Below are positions 29,574-37,979 of a stretch of 64,000 bases of DNA, piece by piece. Below the pieces are notes generated by a model. That model ran no database searches and was not told the DNA's origin. It saw nothing but the letters and a program-made list of their open reading frames with translations. The stretch comes from Flagellimonas oceani. GTDB lineage: Bacteria > Bacteroidota > Bacteroidia > Flavobacteriales > Flavobacteriaceae. The position numbers were made by a program, and so were the translations under genes. Location: assembly GCF_011068285.1 (NCBI RefSeq), contig NZ_CP049616.1:3120001-3184000 (forward strand), in the 5' to 3' direction. Each line of letters starts with the position of its first letter. The stretch's first letter is position 1.

Positions 29574-32075
29574 ATGATCAAAAATTTACTCCCTCGACTA
29601 CTTGTAGTCATTATTCTATTGGGTACCGTTCAAAATACGGACGCCCAACTTTTCAAAAAGAAAAAGAAAGAAACCGAACAAAAAAAGGACGACAAATCCA
29701 AACCTGGCGATATAAAACCTTACGATAAGGTAATCACCAAGGATGCAAAAACCGACGAAGGTCTCTTCAGTGTGCATACCGTAGATGACAAACGTTATTA
29801 CGAAATCCCCGATTCCCTGTTCAACCGCGAAATGTTAATGGTGAGCCGAATCTCCAAAACAGCGACAGGCATTGGTTTTGGTGGTGGAAAAATCAACACG
29901 CAAGTACTCCGCTGGGAAAAAAAGGACAAAAAAGTATTGGTCCGTGTAGCTTCTTATGAAAATGTGGCGGCAGATTCCCTTCCGGTTCACGAAGCTGTGG
30001 TAAACTCCAACTTTGAACCGGTACTTTTTTCGTTCGACATCAAGGCCATCAATAAAAAAGATTCCTTGAACCCCGCAACGGTAATCGAAATCGACCCCAT
30101 GTTCACCGATGATGTAAAAGCACTTGGGTTTCCCGATAGTTACCGAAAAAGATTCAAAGTAACCAGAATGGACGGTGATCGAAGCTATATCGAATCCATC
30201 AAAAGTTATCCTTTGAACATTGAGGCAAGACACGTAAAAACGTATCTATCCAGTGAACCGCCCAGCAATTCCAGCTTGGGGTCCATTTCTTTGGAAATCA
30301 ACAACTCCATGATCTTATTGCCCAAAGAACCTATGAAACGTCGTTATTTTGACAGACGTGTGGGTTGGTTTGCCCGAGGCCAGGTAGATTATGGACTTGA
30401 GGCACAGGAAAGCAAAACAGTAACGTATCTAGATCGTTGGAGACTTGAGGTCAAAGACGAGGATATTGAAAAATACAAGGCCGGTGAGCTGGTGGAGCCC
30501 AAAAAACCAATCGTTTATTATGTGGACAGGGCCACACCCAAAGAGTGGGTCCCATACATTAAACAAGGTATAGAAGATTGGCAAGTGGCCTTTGAGGCCG
30601 CAGGTTTTAAAAACGCCATTATCGCCAAAGACCCTCCATCTGTTGAAGAAGACCCAGAGTGGTCCCCTGAAGATGTAAGATATTCTGTAGTGCGCTATTT
30701 GGCATCCCCGATTCCAAATGCCAACGGCCCGCACGTGAGCGACCCAAGGAGCGGCGAAATTTTGGAGTCGGACATTAACTGGTACCACAATGTAATGAGC
30801 TTGCTACGCGGCTGGTATTTTGTGCAGACCGCTGCCATTAACCCAGAGGCTCAAAAAACAGAATTCAAGGAAGAAATTATGGGTCGTTTGATACGATTTG
30901 TATCCTCCCACGAGGTCGGGCACACACTTGGATTGCCCCACAATATGGGAAGCAGCGTTGCATATCCGGTCGACTCGTTGCGCTCTGCAAGTTTTACAAA
31001 GAAATATGGCACTGCGCCGTCCATTATGGATTATGCCCGTTTCAACTATGTTGCCCAACCCGGTGACGAGGGTGTTGCCTTGATGCCAAATATTGGTATT
31101 TACGACAAGTATTCCATCAAATGGGGATACAAGCCTATTTTGGACAAAACCGCAGAAGAGGAAAAACCGATTTTGAACAGTTGGATCTTGGAACACGCAG
31201 GTGACCCCATGTACCGTTTCGGACACCAACAAGTAGGAGACATACACGACCCAAGTTCACAGACCGAGGATTTAGGCGACGATGCCATGGAGGCCAGTAT
31301 GTACGGTATCGAAAACTTAAAGCGCATTGTGCCACAATTAATTGAATGGACTACAGAGGACGGCGAAAATTATGACGACCTCGAAACCATGTACGGTCAT
31401 GTAGTGGCCCAGTTCAGCAGATATATGGGGCATGTCTCCAACAACATTGGAGGCGTTTATGAATACCACAAAACCGCTGATCAAGAAGGGGCCGTTTATA
31501 CCCATGTGAGCAAGGAACATCAAAAAAGGGCGATGGATTTTATGCAGGAACAACTTTTTGAGACTCCCGAGTGGCTAATTGACCGGAACATTTTCAATAA
31601 AATTGAATACTCTGGTTCCATAGAGCGAATCCGTTCCACACAGGAACGTTACTTGAACACCATGTTACATTTGGGAAAATTGGCCCGACTCATCGAAAAT
31701 GAAACTTTGAACGGTGACGAGGCCTATGGATTGGTGGAGATGATGCGCGACCTTCGCAGAGGTATTTGGTCCGAGACACGAAATGGAAAAACCATCGACA
31801 CCTACCGCAGAAACCTCCAAAAAGCACATATTGACCGATTGGAATACCTGATGACTGCCGACAGTCAAAGCAAGCAGCCCGATTTCGGGGGGTATAGAAA
31901 ATCCACACCGATCAACACCAGCCAGTCGGATATTCGTTCGGTGGCACGTGCCGAACTCAACAACCTTAAAAGCGATATCAGAGGCGGTCTTGCCAGAATT
32001 TCGGACACCATGAGCCGTTACCATCTGCAAGACGCTTTGGAGCGCATAGACCTTATATTGGAGCCTACAAAGTAG
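29574..32075 (+). CDS. Secreted zinc metalloprotease (DUF5117/DUF5118 type)
   Basis: An 833-residue exported protein: signal MIKNLLPRLLVVIILLGTVQ, then a Lys-rich linker (FKKKKKETEQKKDDK). A DUF5118/DUF5117-like region spans about 40-330, and the catalytic domain has HEVGHTLGLPH (about 446-456), the extended zinc motif HExxHxxGxxH, with the Met-turn SIMDYARF about 50 residues later. A C-terminal helical region follows to LEPTK. This is the large 'zinc-dependent metalloprotease' family of Bacteroidota (metzincin-like). The substrate is unknown; it is probably periplasmic or outer-membrane associated. The ATG chosen lies 11 codons into the longest frame. Confidence 0.92.
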   Translation: MIKNLLPRLLVVIILLGTVQNTDAQLFKKKKKETEQKKDDKSKPGDIKPYDKVITKDAKTDEGLFSVHTVDDKRYYEIPDSLFNREMLMVSRISKTATGIGFGGGKINTQVLRWEKKDKKVLVRVASYENVAADSLPVHEAVVNSNFEPVLFSFDIKAINKKDSLNPATVIEIDPMFTDDVKALGFPDSYRKRFKVTRMDGDRSYIESIKSYPLNIEARHVKTYLSSEPPSNSSLGSISLEINNSMILLPKEPMKRRYFDRRVGWFARGQVDYGLEAQESKTVTYLDRWRLEVKDEDIEKYKAGELVEPKKPIVYYVDRATPKEWVPYIKQGIEDWQVAFEAAGFKNAIIAKDPPSVEEDPEWSPEDVRYSVVRYLASPIPNANGPHVSDPRSGEILESDINWYHNVMSLLRGWYFVQTAAINPEAQKTEFKEEIMGRLIRFVSSHEVGHTLGLPHNMGSSVAYPVDSLRSASFTKKYGTAPSIMDYARFNYVAQPGDEGVALMPNIGIYDKYSIKWGYKPILDKTAEEEKPILNSWILEHAGDPMYRFGHQQVGDIHDPSSQTEDLGDDAMEASMYGIENLKRIVPQLIEWTTEDGENYDDLETMYGHVVAQFSRYMGHVSNNIGGVYEYHKTADQEGAVYTHVSKEHQKRAMDFMQEQLFETPEWLIDRNIFNKIEYSGSIERIRSTQERYLNTMLHLGKLARLIENETLNGDEAYGLVEMMRDLRRGIWSETRNGKTIDTYRRNLQKAHIDRLEYLMTADSQSKQPDFGGYRKSTPINTSQSDIRSVARAELNNLKSDIRGGLARISDTMSRYHLQDALERIDLILEPTK

Positions 32076-32100
32076 CTGTTCTTTAAACAGGTAAACACCC

Positions 32101-32147
32101 GCAAGGTGTGGTCGTTGTCGTTCATCGATCACACCTTGCTTTTTTTT
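32101..32147 (+). terminator. Intrinsic terminator after the metalloprotease
   Basis: GCAAGGTGTG and CACACCTTGC form a perfect 10-bp stem with a 19-nt loop, followed by eight T residues. Confidence 0.85.
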
Positions 32148-32235
32148 AGGTACGCATCCCTAAGGAAGCGTTTCACAACATATACGTGAGATTCCCATTT
32201 GAATTGATTACTTTAGTAATCCCAAATCTCACATC

Positions 32236-32430
32236 ATGAACTACAAGACAAAAAGCTTAATCTACTTTTCCTGCTTCTTGGCAGCATCAACACTATATTA
32301 TGTAGTGGACCAACGCGACGATTTCCAAAATCAACTCAACTCAAAAACCTACGTCGAAACCCATTTTGAGGATACGGGTGATTTTACCGACGAGTCCACA
32401 AAAGATGATTTGGAAGAAAAATCCAAATAA
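32236..32430 (+). CDS. Small single-helix membrane protein, unknown function
   Basis: A 64-residue protein: MNYKTKSLIYFSCFLAASTLYYVVDQ gives one hydrophobic helix or uncleaved signal, then an acidic, probably disordered tail (DDFQNQLNSKTYVETHFEDTG, ending KDDLEEKSK). No family recognised. The downstream 420 bp hold no coding gene. The call rests on a clear N-terminal helix and balanced codon use; it is less certain than larger genes. Confidence 0.5.
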   Translation: MNYKTKSLIYFSCFLAASTLYYVVDQRDDFQNQLNSKTYVETHFEDTGDFTDESTKDDLEEKSK

Positions 32431-32561
32431 TTTTTCACCCCTTTTAATGGCCATATAGAATAAGCCTCATTTTACGGTTTGTTTATATACTTGGCCAAAA
32501 ACACCCATTAAAACATAAGCATTGGTACCCATGTAGACCATGTGGCGCTAATAGTTAAGTA

Positions 32562-32737
32562 TTGCCGATCAACTGTACAATCTACAGGTAGCGGCAACTG
32601 TAAGAGATTTGAAAGTATTCTCCGATCACAACAATCCATGCAGCATGGCATAAAAAAATGCAGGAGAAATGGAGAAGAGGATAGTGTTTTTTGTTGATTT
32701 AAGAGGCCGCGCCAGCCATGGTCGCGGTTTCTTTTTT
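32562..32737 (+). ncRNA. Candidate structured RNA with its own terminator
   Basis: In a 420-bp stretch without an open frame, two nested stems TTGCCG/CGGCAA (32562-32567, 32592-32597) and CTGTA/TACAG (32573-32577, 32583-32587) make one hairpin, followed by CCATGcagCATGG near 32636 and a terminator-like stem CCGCG...CGCGG with TTTCTTTTTT at about 32706-32737. There is no gene upstream on this strand for that terminator except the small protein ending at 32430. No clear promoter was found. 32431-32561 shows nothing else. Confidence 0.25.
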
Positions 32738-32753
32738 ATATGGCCATCAATAA

Positions 32754-32830
32754 ATTATCTGCTTTTTTACAGATATATTTGATTATCTGCTTTTTTACAG
32801 ATATATTTGATTATCTGTTAATCAACAGAT
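32754..32830 (+). promoter_or_regulatory. satD promoter with three tandem operators
   Basis: Two perfect 28-bp units (32754-32781, 32782-32809) and a third, diverged unit from 32810 each begin ATTATCTG and carry an 18-bp palindrome: ATCTGCTTTTTTACAGAT at 32757 and 32785, ATCTGTTAATCAACAGAT at 32813. The first two units end in TATATTTG, a full -7 box. TTTG (32778-32781), 20 nt, TATATTTG (32802-32809) is a complete Bacteroidota promoter; the second palindrome then lies in its spacer and the third at the start site (about 32816). That is the layout of a repressed promoter. The obvious repressor is SatD itself, which ends in an HTH. Confidence 0.7.
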
Positions 32831-32848
32831 TTATATAAATTCATCATC

Positions 32849-33448
32849 ATGATAGCCATACTCACAGGGGACATTAAGAACTCGTCGGAACACAAGGCCA
32901 ACAAATGGCTGCCCCTATTAAAGGAAGCGCTGACCAAATACGGCAGCGAACCCAAGGATTGGGAAATATACCGGGGCGATAGCTTTCAACTGCAGACCAA
33001 GCCGGAAAACGCATTGGAAGCCGCCATCTACATCAAGGCGAGCATCAAACAAATTCGCCATTTGGATGTTCGGATAGCCATTGGATTGGGCGAAAAAAAT
33101 TATGACGCTCCCAAAATCACCGAGTCCAACGGCACCGCATTTGTAAACTCCGGTGAACGTTTTGAGAACCTCAAAAAACAAAATCTGGGGATTAAAACCC
33201 CTAACGAAAAATTTGATGGGCACATGGACCTATTGTTGGAACTGGCGCTTCTGACCATGGACGATTGGACGCCCGCAATATCCCGAACAGTACAATGTAC
33301 CATGGACTACCCGGAAATGAACCAAAAAGAACTGGCAGCGCTCCTCAACAAATCACAAGGGAACATTAGCGAAGAATTGAACAAGGCAGGATTTGACGAA
33401 GTCAAAAAAATGATTCATTTTTACAGGGAACAACTCGCACAATTATGA
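32849..33448 (+). CDS. SatD family protein with C-terminal HTH
   Basis: A 199-residue protein. The N-terminus MIAILTGDIKNSS and the YRGDSFQLQ, DVRIAIGLG and GTAFVNSGERFENL segments match the SatD family (a nucleotide-cyclase-like fold with no known activity). The C-terminal 50 residues (NQKELAALLNKSQGNISEEL) form a helix-turn-helix, so it probably binds DNA. It overlaps the next gene by 4 nt (ATGA), and the pair is preceded by a palindromic operator array, suggesting autoregulation. SatD with a DUF3307 membrane partner is a recurrent two-gene unit in bacteria (recollection). Confidence 0.85.
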   Translation: MIAILTGDIKNSSEHKANKWLPLLKEALTKYGSEPKDWEIYRGDSFQLQTKPENALEAAIYIKASIKQIRHLDVRIAIGLGEKNYDAPKITESNGTAFVNSGERFENLKKQNLGIKTPNEKFDGHMDLLLELALLTMDDWTPAISRTVQCTMDYPEMNQKELAALLNKSQGNISEELNKAGFDEVKKMIHFYREQLAQL

Positions 33449-34173
33449 TGCTTTTGGCCCTAAAACTTATACTCGCCCACTTTATTGGAGATTTTGTCCT
33501 CCAACCTGCACATTGGGTCGAGGACAAATTGGAGAAAAAGGGACGGTCCAAATACCTCTATTTCCATATCGGGGTCCACTTACTTACATTATTGATCATC
33601 CTACAGTTTCAACATATTGTACCGATCATTATTATTGTGGTGACGCACTTTCTCATCGACTTGGGAAAATTATCGCTTACCAATCCCAAAAACTACCGCT
33701 GGTTGTTTGTGGCGGACCAAATATTGCATCTTTTGGTTCTAGGCGGTGTGTTGTACTGGATATCACCGTTCCCGATAAACTTTGGTGCTTTGTTCACCGA
33801 AAAAAACTTACTGCTGACAACTTTTTTGGTATTTGTCACCTATGTCTCGGGAATCATCATGCGCATGTTGCTGGCCCCCTACATTGATGAAGTCGCCAGG
33901 GACGACGCAGATACCACCGAAGGAGGGTCACTAAAAAACGCCGGAACCTATATCGGCATGCTGGAAAGGCTCTTTGTGTTCGGCTTTATTTTGATGCAAC
34001 AATGGGCCGCCATTGGACTTTTGATCGCGGCCAAATCCGTATTCCGGTTTGGAGACCTCAACAAGGGCAAAAACCGCAAGCTAACCGAGTATGTGCTGAT
34101 CGGAACGTTGTTAAGTTTTGGCTTGGCCATACTTTCGGGCATGTTTTATGTATATCTATCCGAACAACTTTAA
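33445..34173 (+). CDS. DUF3307 domain membrane protein
   Basis: A 242-residue inner-membrane protein with about six hydrophobic helices. The N-terminus LALKLILAHFIGDFVLQPAH is the DUF3307 signature; later segments include HIVPIIIIVVTHFLIDLGKL. The family's role is unknown. It is translationally coupled to satD by the ATGA overlap, and the operon ends at a bidirectional terminator (34191-34220). A second ATG immediately follows the first, so the start may be one codon later. Confidence 0.88.
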   Translation: MMLLALKLILAHFIGDFVLQPAHWVEDKLEKKGRSKYLYFHIGVHLLTLLIILQFQHIVPIIIIVVTHFLIDLGKLSLTNPKNYRWLFVADQILHLLVLGGVLYWISPFPINFGALFTEKNLLLTTFLVFVTYVSGIIMRMLLAPYIDEVARDDADTTEGGSLKNAGTYIGMLERLFVFGFILMQQWAAIGLLIAAKSVFRFGDLNKGKNRKLTEYVLIGTLLSFGLAILSGMFYVYLSEQL

Positions 34174-34190
34174 GCCATTGTTTAAAAGCG

Positions 34191-34220
34191 AAAAAGCCAT
34201 CCAATAAAGAATGGCTTTTT
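34191..34220. terminator. Bidirectional intrinsic terminator
   Basis: AAAAAGCCAT...ATGGCTTTTT between the convergent DUF3307 gene and the FMN-binding protein gene. Confidence 0.85.
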
Positions 34221-34242
34221 CAAAATTAACCGAAACACTTGC

Positions 34243-34809
34243 TTAAAAAACGTTCGCATTTTTTAAAACCTGTAAACTTTCCAACACGTTGCTTACTGCA
34301 AGGGTCATGGATTTCGCAGAGACCGTGGCCCCTGATATCCCATCAATATCTTCCCCGTAAATCAGTTTTTCACCCGATTTTCTTCCGATAAACTGTTTTA
34401 ACCAACGCTGACTGCCCACTTGGCGCCCATGGTCTTCACGGTAGATCAATATTTTGGATTTTTTCACGCTTAGGTCAGGATTGAGCAAAACCACGTAGTC
34501 AAAGGTTTTCTTTAAACTTGGAGCGACTCCCACATAAATATACCCAACCTTTTTGCCCGAAGAAATGATCTTGAACAGATTCTCCCCACCCAATTCAGAG
34601 GGGGTCCGCTTGTTCAGATTGGACGCAATCTCTATCCGTTCCATGGAGAATTCCTCTACTTCATAGGTTCCTTGTATGGCATTGTCAATCTTTTCTTGAA
34701 GCTTCGGCGATATCTTGTCCGCCTTAAACCCAAAAAATAACAACGTGATCAGAACCACTGCTGCTGTATGTCCCTTAAACCTACTTGCCAGCATTCCCTT
34801 TTGAAGCAT
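34243..34809 (-). CDS. Membrane-anchored FMN-binding domain protein
   Basis: A 188-residue protein with one N-terminal helix (AAVVLITLLFFGFKA) and a periplasmic FMN-binding domain. The flavinylation motif DGISGAT (156-162) provides the Thr to which ApbE-type transferases attach FMN covalently, as in RnfG/NqrC. It overlaps the DUF6607 gene by 29 nt; a second ATG at 34794 would shorten the overlap to 14 nt and is equally plausible. Its place in a divergent cluster with a TonB receptor and HmuY suggests an electron-transfer step in iron or heme acquisition; that role is inferred. No apbE is in the window. Confidence 0.85.
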   Translation of the reverse strand: MLQKGMLASRFKGHTAAVVLITLLFFGFKADKISPKLQEKIDNAIQGTYEVEEFSMERIEIASNLNKRTPSELGGENLFKIISSGKKVGYIYVGVAPSLKKTFDYVVLLNPDLSVKKSKILIYREDHGRQVGSQRWLKQFIGRKSGEKLIYGEDIDGISGATVSAKSMTLAVSNVLESLQVLKNANVF

Positions 34810-35704
34810 TATCCGTCACAAATTTATTGATCAATTCTAAAATCTCATCCTTACCGGCGTTAGCAGCTTCCAGCTCATAAAATTTCATAAACATGGGTTG
34901 TCCATCCACTTGTTTTAGCAGAGTAAGGTCTCCTTCCCTATCATACACCTCGTCCCAAGCATCTCTGGCGGTCGCCCAAAAATCTTTGTGCTCGCCCCAC
35001 CAATCGGTAGCAGCCTTACATCTTTCGTCGGCTACCTTTACATAGGTATTGTAACCCTTTTCCTGTGCAAGCAGCACATCTTCCTCACCATCTTTACGAA
35101 TGATCTTATCATTGTCCTGCTCATGAACCCAACCCGTTGATGTGATCTCTTGGCGATTACCACGGCTCATAACATTGTAATCGCTCCTTTTGGAATACTC
35201 TCTTCGCGGAAGCGGTGAATCGCTTTGGTTTTCCCAGTAATGTTTTCCATCAAAATGCACCCAAGTCGATGAACCGGCATATCTTGGGCTATCGTCCACC
35301 TGATACACTTTTTGGGTCCACTGCCCTTTCACTTGGTCGGCCGGCAACTCAGAAAAAACCCAATTGTTATCCTTGTCGTAATGGAAAATTTGCTGGTTCT
35401 CGTACAACCAATCCTGTCTCCAGTGTTTAATCACCATGGTATCGTTCAGCACCAATAAGTGCTGTATGGAGATTTTATTGTCCTTATCCACAATCGGCAA
35501 TGCAAGTTCCAGCGCTTTGGAGGTATAGTCCAAATGTTTCTCGTAGTCAATTTCAGGTGCAAAGGTCTCCGTGTATTTAAAACTCACTTCGTAGCAGCCG
35601 CACATGTCCAAAATAGCTTCGCGGTCCAGTTCCTTCTTTTCTTGTGATGTGCCCGTAATTGTTGCAAAAGCTAAAAACAGCAAGGGCAGGATTGATTTTT
35701 TCAT
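34781..35704 (-). CDS. DUF6607 secreted protein
   Basis: A 307-residue protein with signal MKKSILPLLFLAFATITGTSQ. The mature part has CGCYEVSFKYTETFAPE near the N-terminus (two nearby cysteines), Trp-rich segments (IKHWRQDWLYENQQIFHYD, GKHYWENQSDSPLPRREYS) and a helical C-terminus. This matches DUF6607, a family I associate with gammaproteobacterial and Bacteroidota iron/heme loci (recollection). It is the first gene of the leftward unit with the FMN-binding protein and is divergent from the TonB receptor gene at 35809. Confidence 0.8.
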   Translation of the reverse strand: MKKSILPLLFLAFATITGTSQEKKELDREAILDMCGCYEVSFKYTETFAPEIDYEKHLDYTSKALELALPIVDKDNKISIQHLLVLNDTMVIKHWRQDWLYENQQIFHYDKDNNWVFSELPADQVKGQWTQKVYQVDDSPRYAGSSTWVHFDGKHYWENQSDSPLPRREYSKRSDYNVMSRGNRQEITSTGWVHEQDNDKIIRKDGEEDVLLAQEKGYNTYVKVADERCKAATDWWGEHKDFWATARDAWDEVYDREGDLTLLKQVDGQPMFMKFYELEAANAGKDEILELINKFVTDNASKGNAGK

Positions 35705-35750
35705 ATTGGTCTTTGTTAGAATGTTTTAAAAAATGATCTGGTCAAAAATA

Positions 35751-35791
35751 CTAAACTAATTTAGATTGAATAAAAATAAAATATATATTTG
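35751..35791 (+). promoter_or_regulatory. Promoter and AT-rich palindromes before the heme-type receptor
   Basis: A full -7 box TATATTTG lies at 35784-35791, 17 nt before the receptor ATG. Just upstream is the palindrome CTAAA-ctaa-TTTAG (35751-35764), overlapping a second imperfect one, TTTA-N7-TAAA. AT-rich palindromes placed at a promoter of an iron-uptake gene suggest a Fur-type operator; the match to any Fur consensus is not strong, so the regulator is an inference. The site also lies within the divergent DUF6607 upstream region. Confidence 0.45.
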
Positions 35792-35808
35792 TCATCAAAT
35801 TAAATAGA

Positions 35809-37974
35809 ATGAGTCTAAATAAAAATACCAACCTCTTATTTTTGACTTTGATTTTTTCTGTGATGGGACTTGCTCAGGAATCCAAAAAACAAGAAAAAGA
35901 CTCATTGTCCATGCAGCAATTGGACGAGGTGATATTGACCGGGGAAAGCAAGGTGATGTCCCTCAGTAAAAAATTGTTCTCGGTAGGTACCATAGATCAA
36001 AAGGACATTGCCAAAGTTGCAGGAAACAACCTGGCCGATATACTTAATTACAACCTGAACATCACCGTTACCCCAGATGCATCCACAGGGCGTTCCACCA
36101 TTAGTATGTTCGGTTTGGACGGACAGTACGTAAAAATACTTATTGATGGTATCCCCATGGCCAGTGACAATGGAATTGGAAACAATATTGACATCACCCA
36201 GATAAACCTTGAGGATGTGGAACGCATTGAAATCGTGGAAGGCTCCATGGGTGTCCTCTATGGCGATAATGCGGTGGCAGGTGTTATCAATATTGTGACT
36301 AAGCGGGGATTGGACAATAACCATAAATGGCAACTGCAACTATCCGTGCAAGAAGAAACCGTAGGTAGTGAATATGCGCTTTTTGATGAAGGCCGACATA
36401 TCCAAAATGTAAAACTTAGCCATCAATTGAGTGATAAGACCAGTATTGCCATCGGGGGCTCCCGAAACGACAATGCTGGTTTTTTTAATGGCTACAAAGG
36501 GAAAAACTACGTCAATATTCAGGATAACGCCGTGGTGAACGATAGCCTTCGCGGCATGGAGTGGAACCCGAAAGAACAGTTAACTGCGTACGGAAACCTC
36601 AACACTTCCATAGGAAAACACAACATCTTCTATAAAATCCAATATTACGATGAATCCGTTCCGGTATACAATCATTTTGTAAACGGAAGGTTGGATAGCA
36701 ACACGGGCATGCCGAACCCGACCGCCTTGGACGAAAATTTTGATACGGAAAGGGTCATGAACAACCTTAACATCACGGGACCCCTAAAAGGGTCAACGGT
36801 CTACAACCTCTCTTTGTCCCACCAAACCCAAAAACGGTATTACAAACAATATGTGTACAATATTCTACAACAGGGCATAGAATCCGTCAACTCCGACGAT
36901 TTAAGTCAATCCAGTGAAATTTGGTACTCCAAGGGGTTTGTGAGCAACATTGTCCCCGGCACGGATTTCTTCAACCTGCAATTGGGGTACGAGTTCAACC
37001 ACCAAACCGGTTTCGATGCCATCGCCACGGGCGAATACTCCAGCGATGTGGTGGAAAACACGTTGGAGAACTATGATTTTTTCGGAGTGCTGGACTTTAA
37101 TATTACCGACAGGTTCTCCATATTTCCAGGGGCACGATTTACCAACAACTCCCAGTTTGGCAACAAGTTGATATGGTCCCTCTCCTCCACCTACGACTTC
37201 AGCAATTCATTTAAGGTAAAAGCAGTGTTCGGCTCTGCCTTTAGGGCACCCAATTTTGAGGAACTCTTCTTCTACTTTGTGGATTCCAACCATAACGTAC
37301 AGGGAAACCCCGATCTTGACCCGGAAGACGGCCTTTCCGTATTCTTGAATGTGGAGGAAAAGTTCCGGTTATCCGATAGCAGCATGCTCAAAACCGCGCT
37401 AAAATCCTTCTATTTTCATATTGATGGTAAGATTGCCTCCATCATCAGCACGGACGACCAAGACCGAAACCTGTTCACTTTTGACAATGTGGACCGTTCC
37501 CAAATCTTGGGTTTTTCATTGGAGAATTCCCTTATGATGAACCGTTGGCAAGCCTCTTTGGGGGTGACCTACATGGGAGAATCCACTACCATTGATGCCT
37601 CCGAAGGAATAAGCAGCGACTTTTTATGGAGTTTCAATCTACAATCCGCCTTAAGTTATAGCATTCCCTCCATCAAGACCGCATTGTCGGCACAACTAAA
37701 ATACACGGGCAGGTCCCAAGTAGTACTCAGCGGTACGGATGGCTCCGTCGTGGGCCAAACGGACGATTTTACTTGGATGGATGCATCGGCACGGACCAAC
37801 ATAACCAAAGATTTGAGCATTACGCTGGGCGCTCGGAACATCTTCGACATTGTTCGGGTAAATGCCTCGGATACGCCCACCGGCGCCCATGGGAGCGGCG
37901 GGGCCCCAAGTCGTTTGTTCGGCAATGGAAGATCATATTACCTAAAACTATTATACAATCTAAATTTCAATTAA
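35809..37974 (+). CDS. TonB-dependent receptor, heme/iron type
   Basis: A 721-residue outer-membrane receptor without the carboxypeptidase-like extension. Signal MSLNKNTNLLFLTLIFSVMG, TonB-box-like LDEVILTGES, a plug with FGLDGQYVKILIDGIPMA and RIEIVEGSMGVLYGDNAVAG, and a 22-strand-type barrel ending RSYYLKLLYNLNFN. The barrel contains FKVKAVFGSAFRAPNFEELF, the FRAPxxxEL motif common to heme and siderophore receptors. It is followed after 5 nt by the HmuY-family gene, the partner arrangement of HmuR-HmuY. The substrate is therefore likely heme, inferred from the neighbour. Confidence 0.9.
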   Translation: MSLNKNTNLLFLTLIFSVMGLAQESKKQEKDSLSMQQLDEVILTGESKVMSLSKKLFSVGTIDQKDIAKVAGNNLADILNYNLNITVTPDASTGRSTISMFGLDGQYVKILIDGIPMASDNGIGNNIDITQINLEDVERIEIVEGSMGVLYGDNAVAGVINIVTKRGLDNNHKWQLQLSVQEETVGSEYALFDEGRHIQNVKLSHQLSDKTSIAIGGSRNDNAGFFNGYKGKNYVNIQDNAVVNDSLRGMEWNPKEQLTAYGNLNTSIGKHNIFYKIQYYDESVPVYNHFVNGRLDSNTGMPNPTALDENFDTERVMNNLNITGPLKGSTVYNLSLSHQTQKRYYKQYVYNILQQGIESVNSDDLSQSSEIWYSKGFVSNIVPGTDFFNLQLGYEFNHQTGFDAIATGEYSSDVVENTLENYDFFGVLDFNITDRFSIFPGARFTNNSQFGNKLIWSLSSTYDFSNSFKVKAVFGSAFRAPNFEELFFYFVDSNHNVQGNPDLDPEDGLSVFLNVEEKFRLSDSSMLKTALKSFYFHIDGKIASIISTDDQDRNLFTFDNVDRSQILGFSLENSLMMNRWQASLGVTYMGESTTIDASEGISSDFLWSFNLQSALSYSIPSIKTALSAQLKYTGRSQVVLSGTDGSVVGQTDDFTWMDASARTNITKDLSITLGARNIFDIVRVNASDTPTGAHGSGGAPSRLFGNGRSYYLKLLYNLNFN

Positions 37975-37979
37975 AACCA

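Noticed and set aside
37773..37979. Extended N-terminus for the HmuY-family protein
   Set aside because: It overlaps the receptor gene in another frame; the lipoprotein signal begins at 37980.
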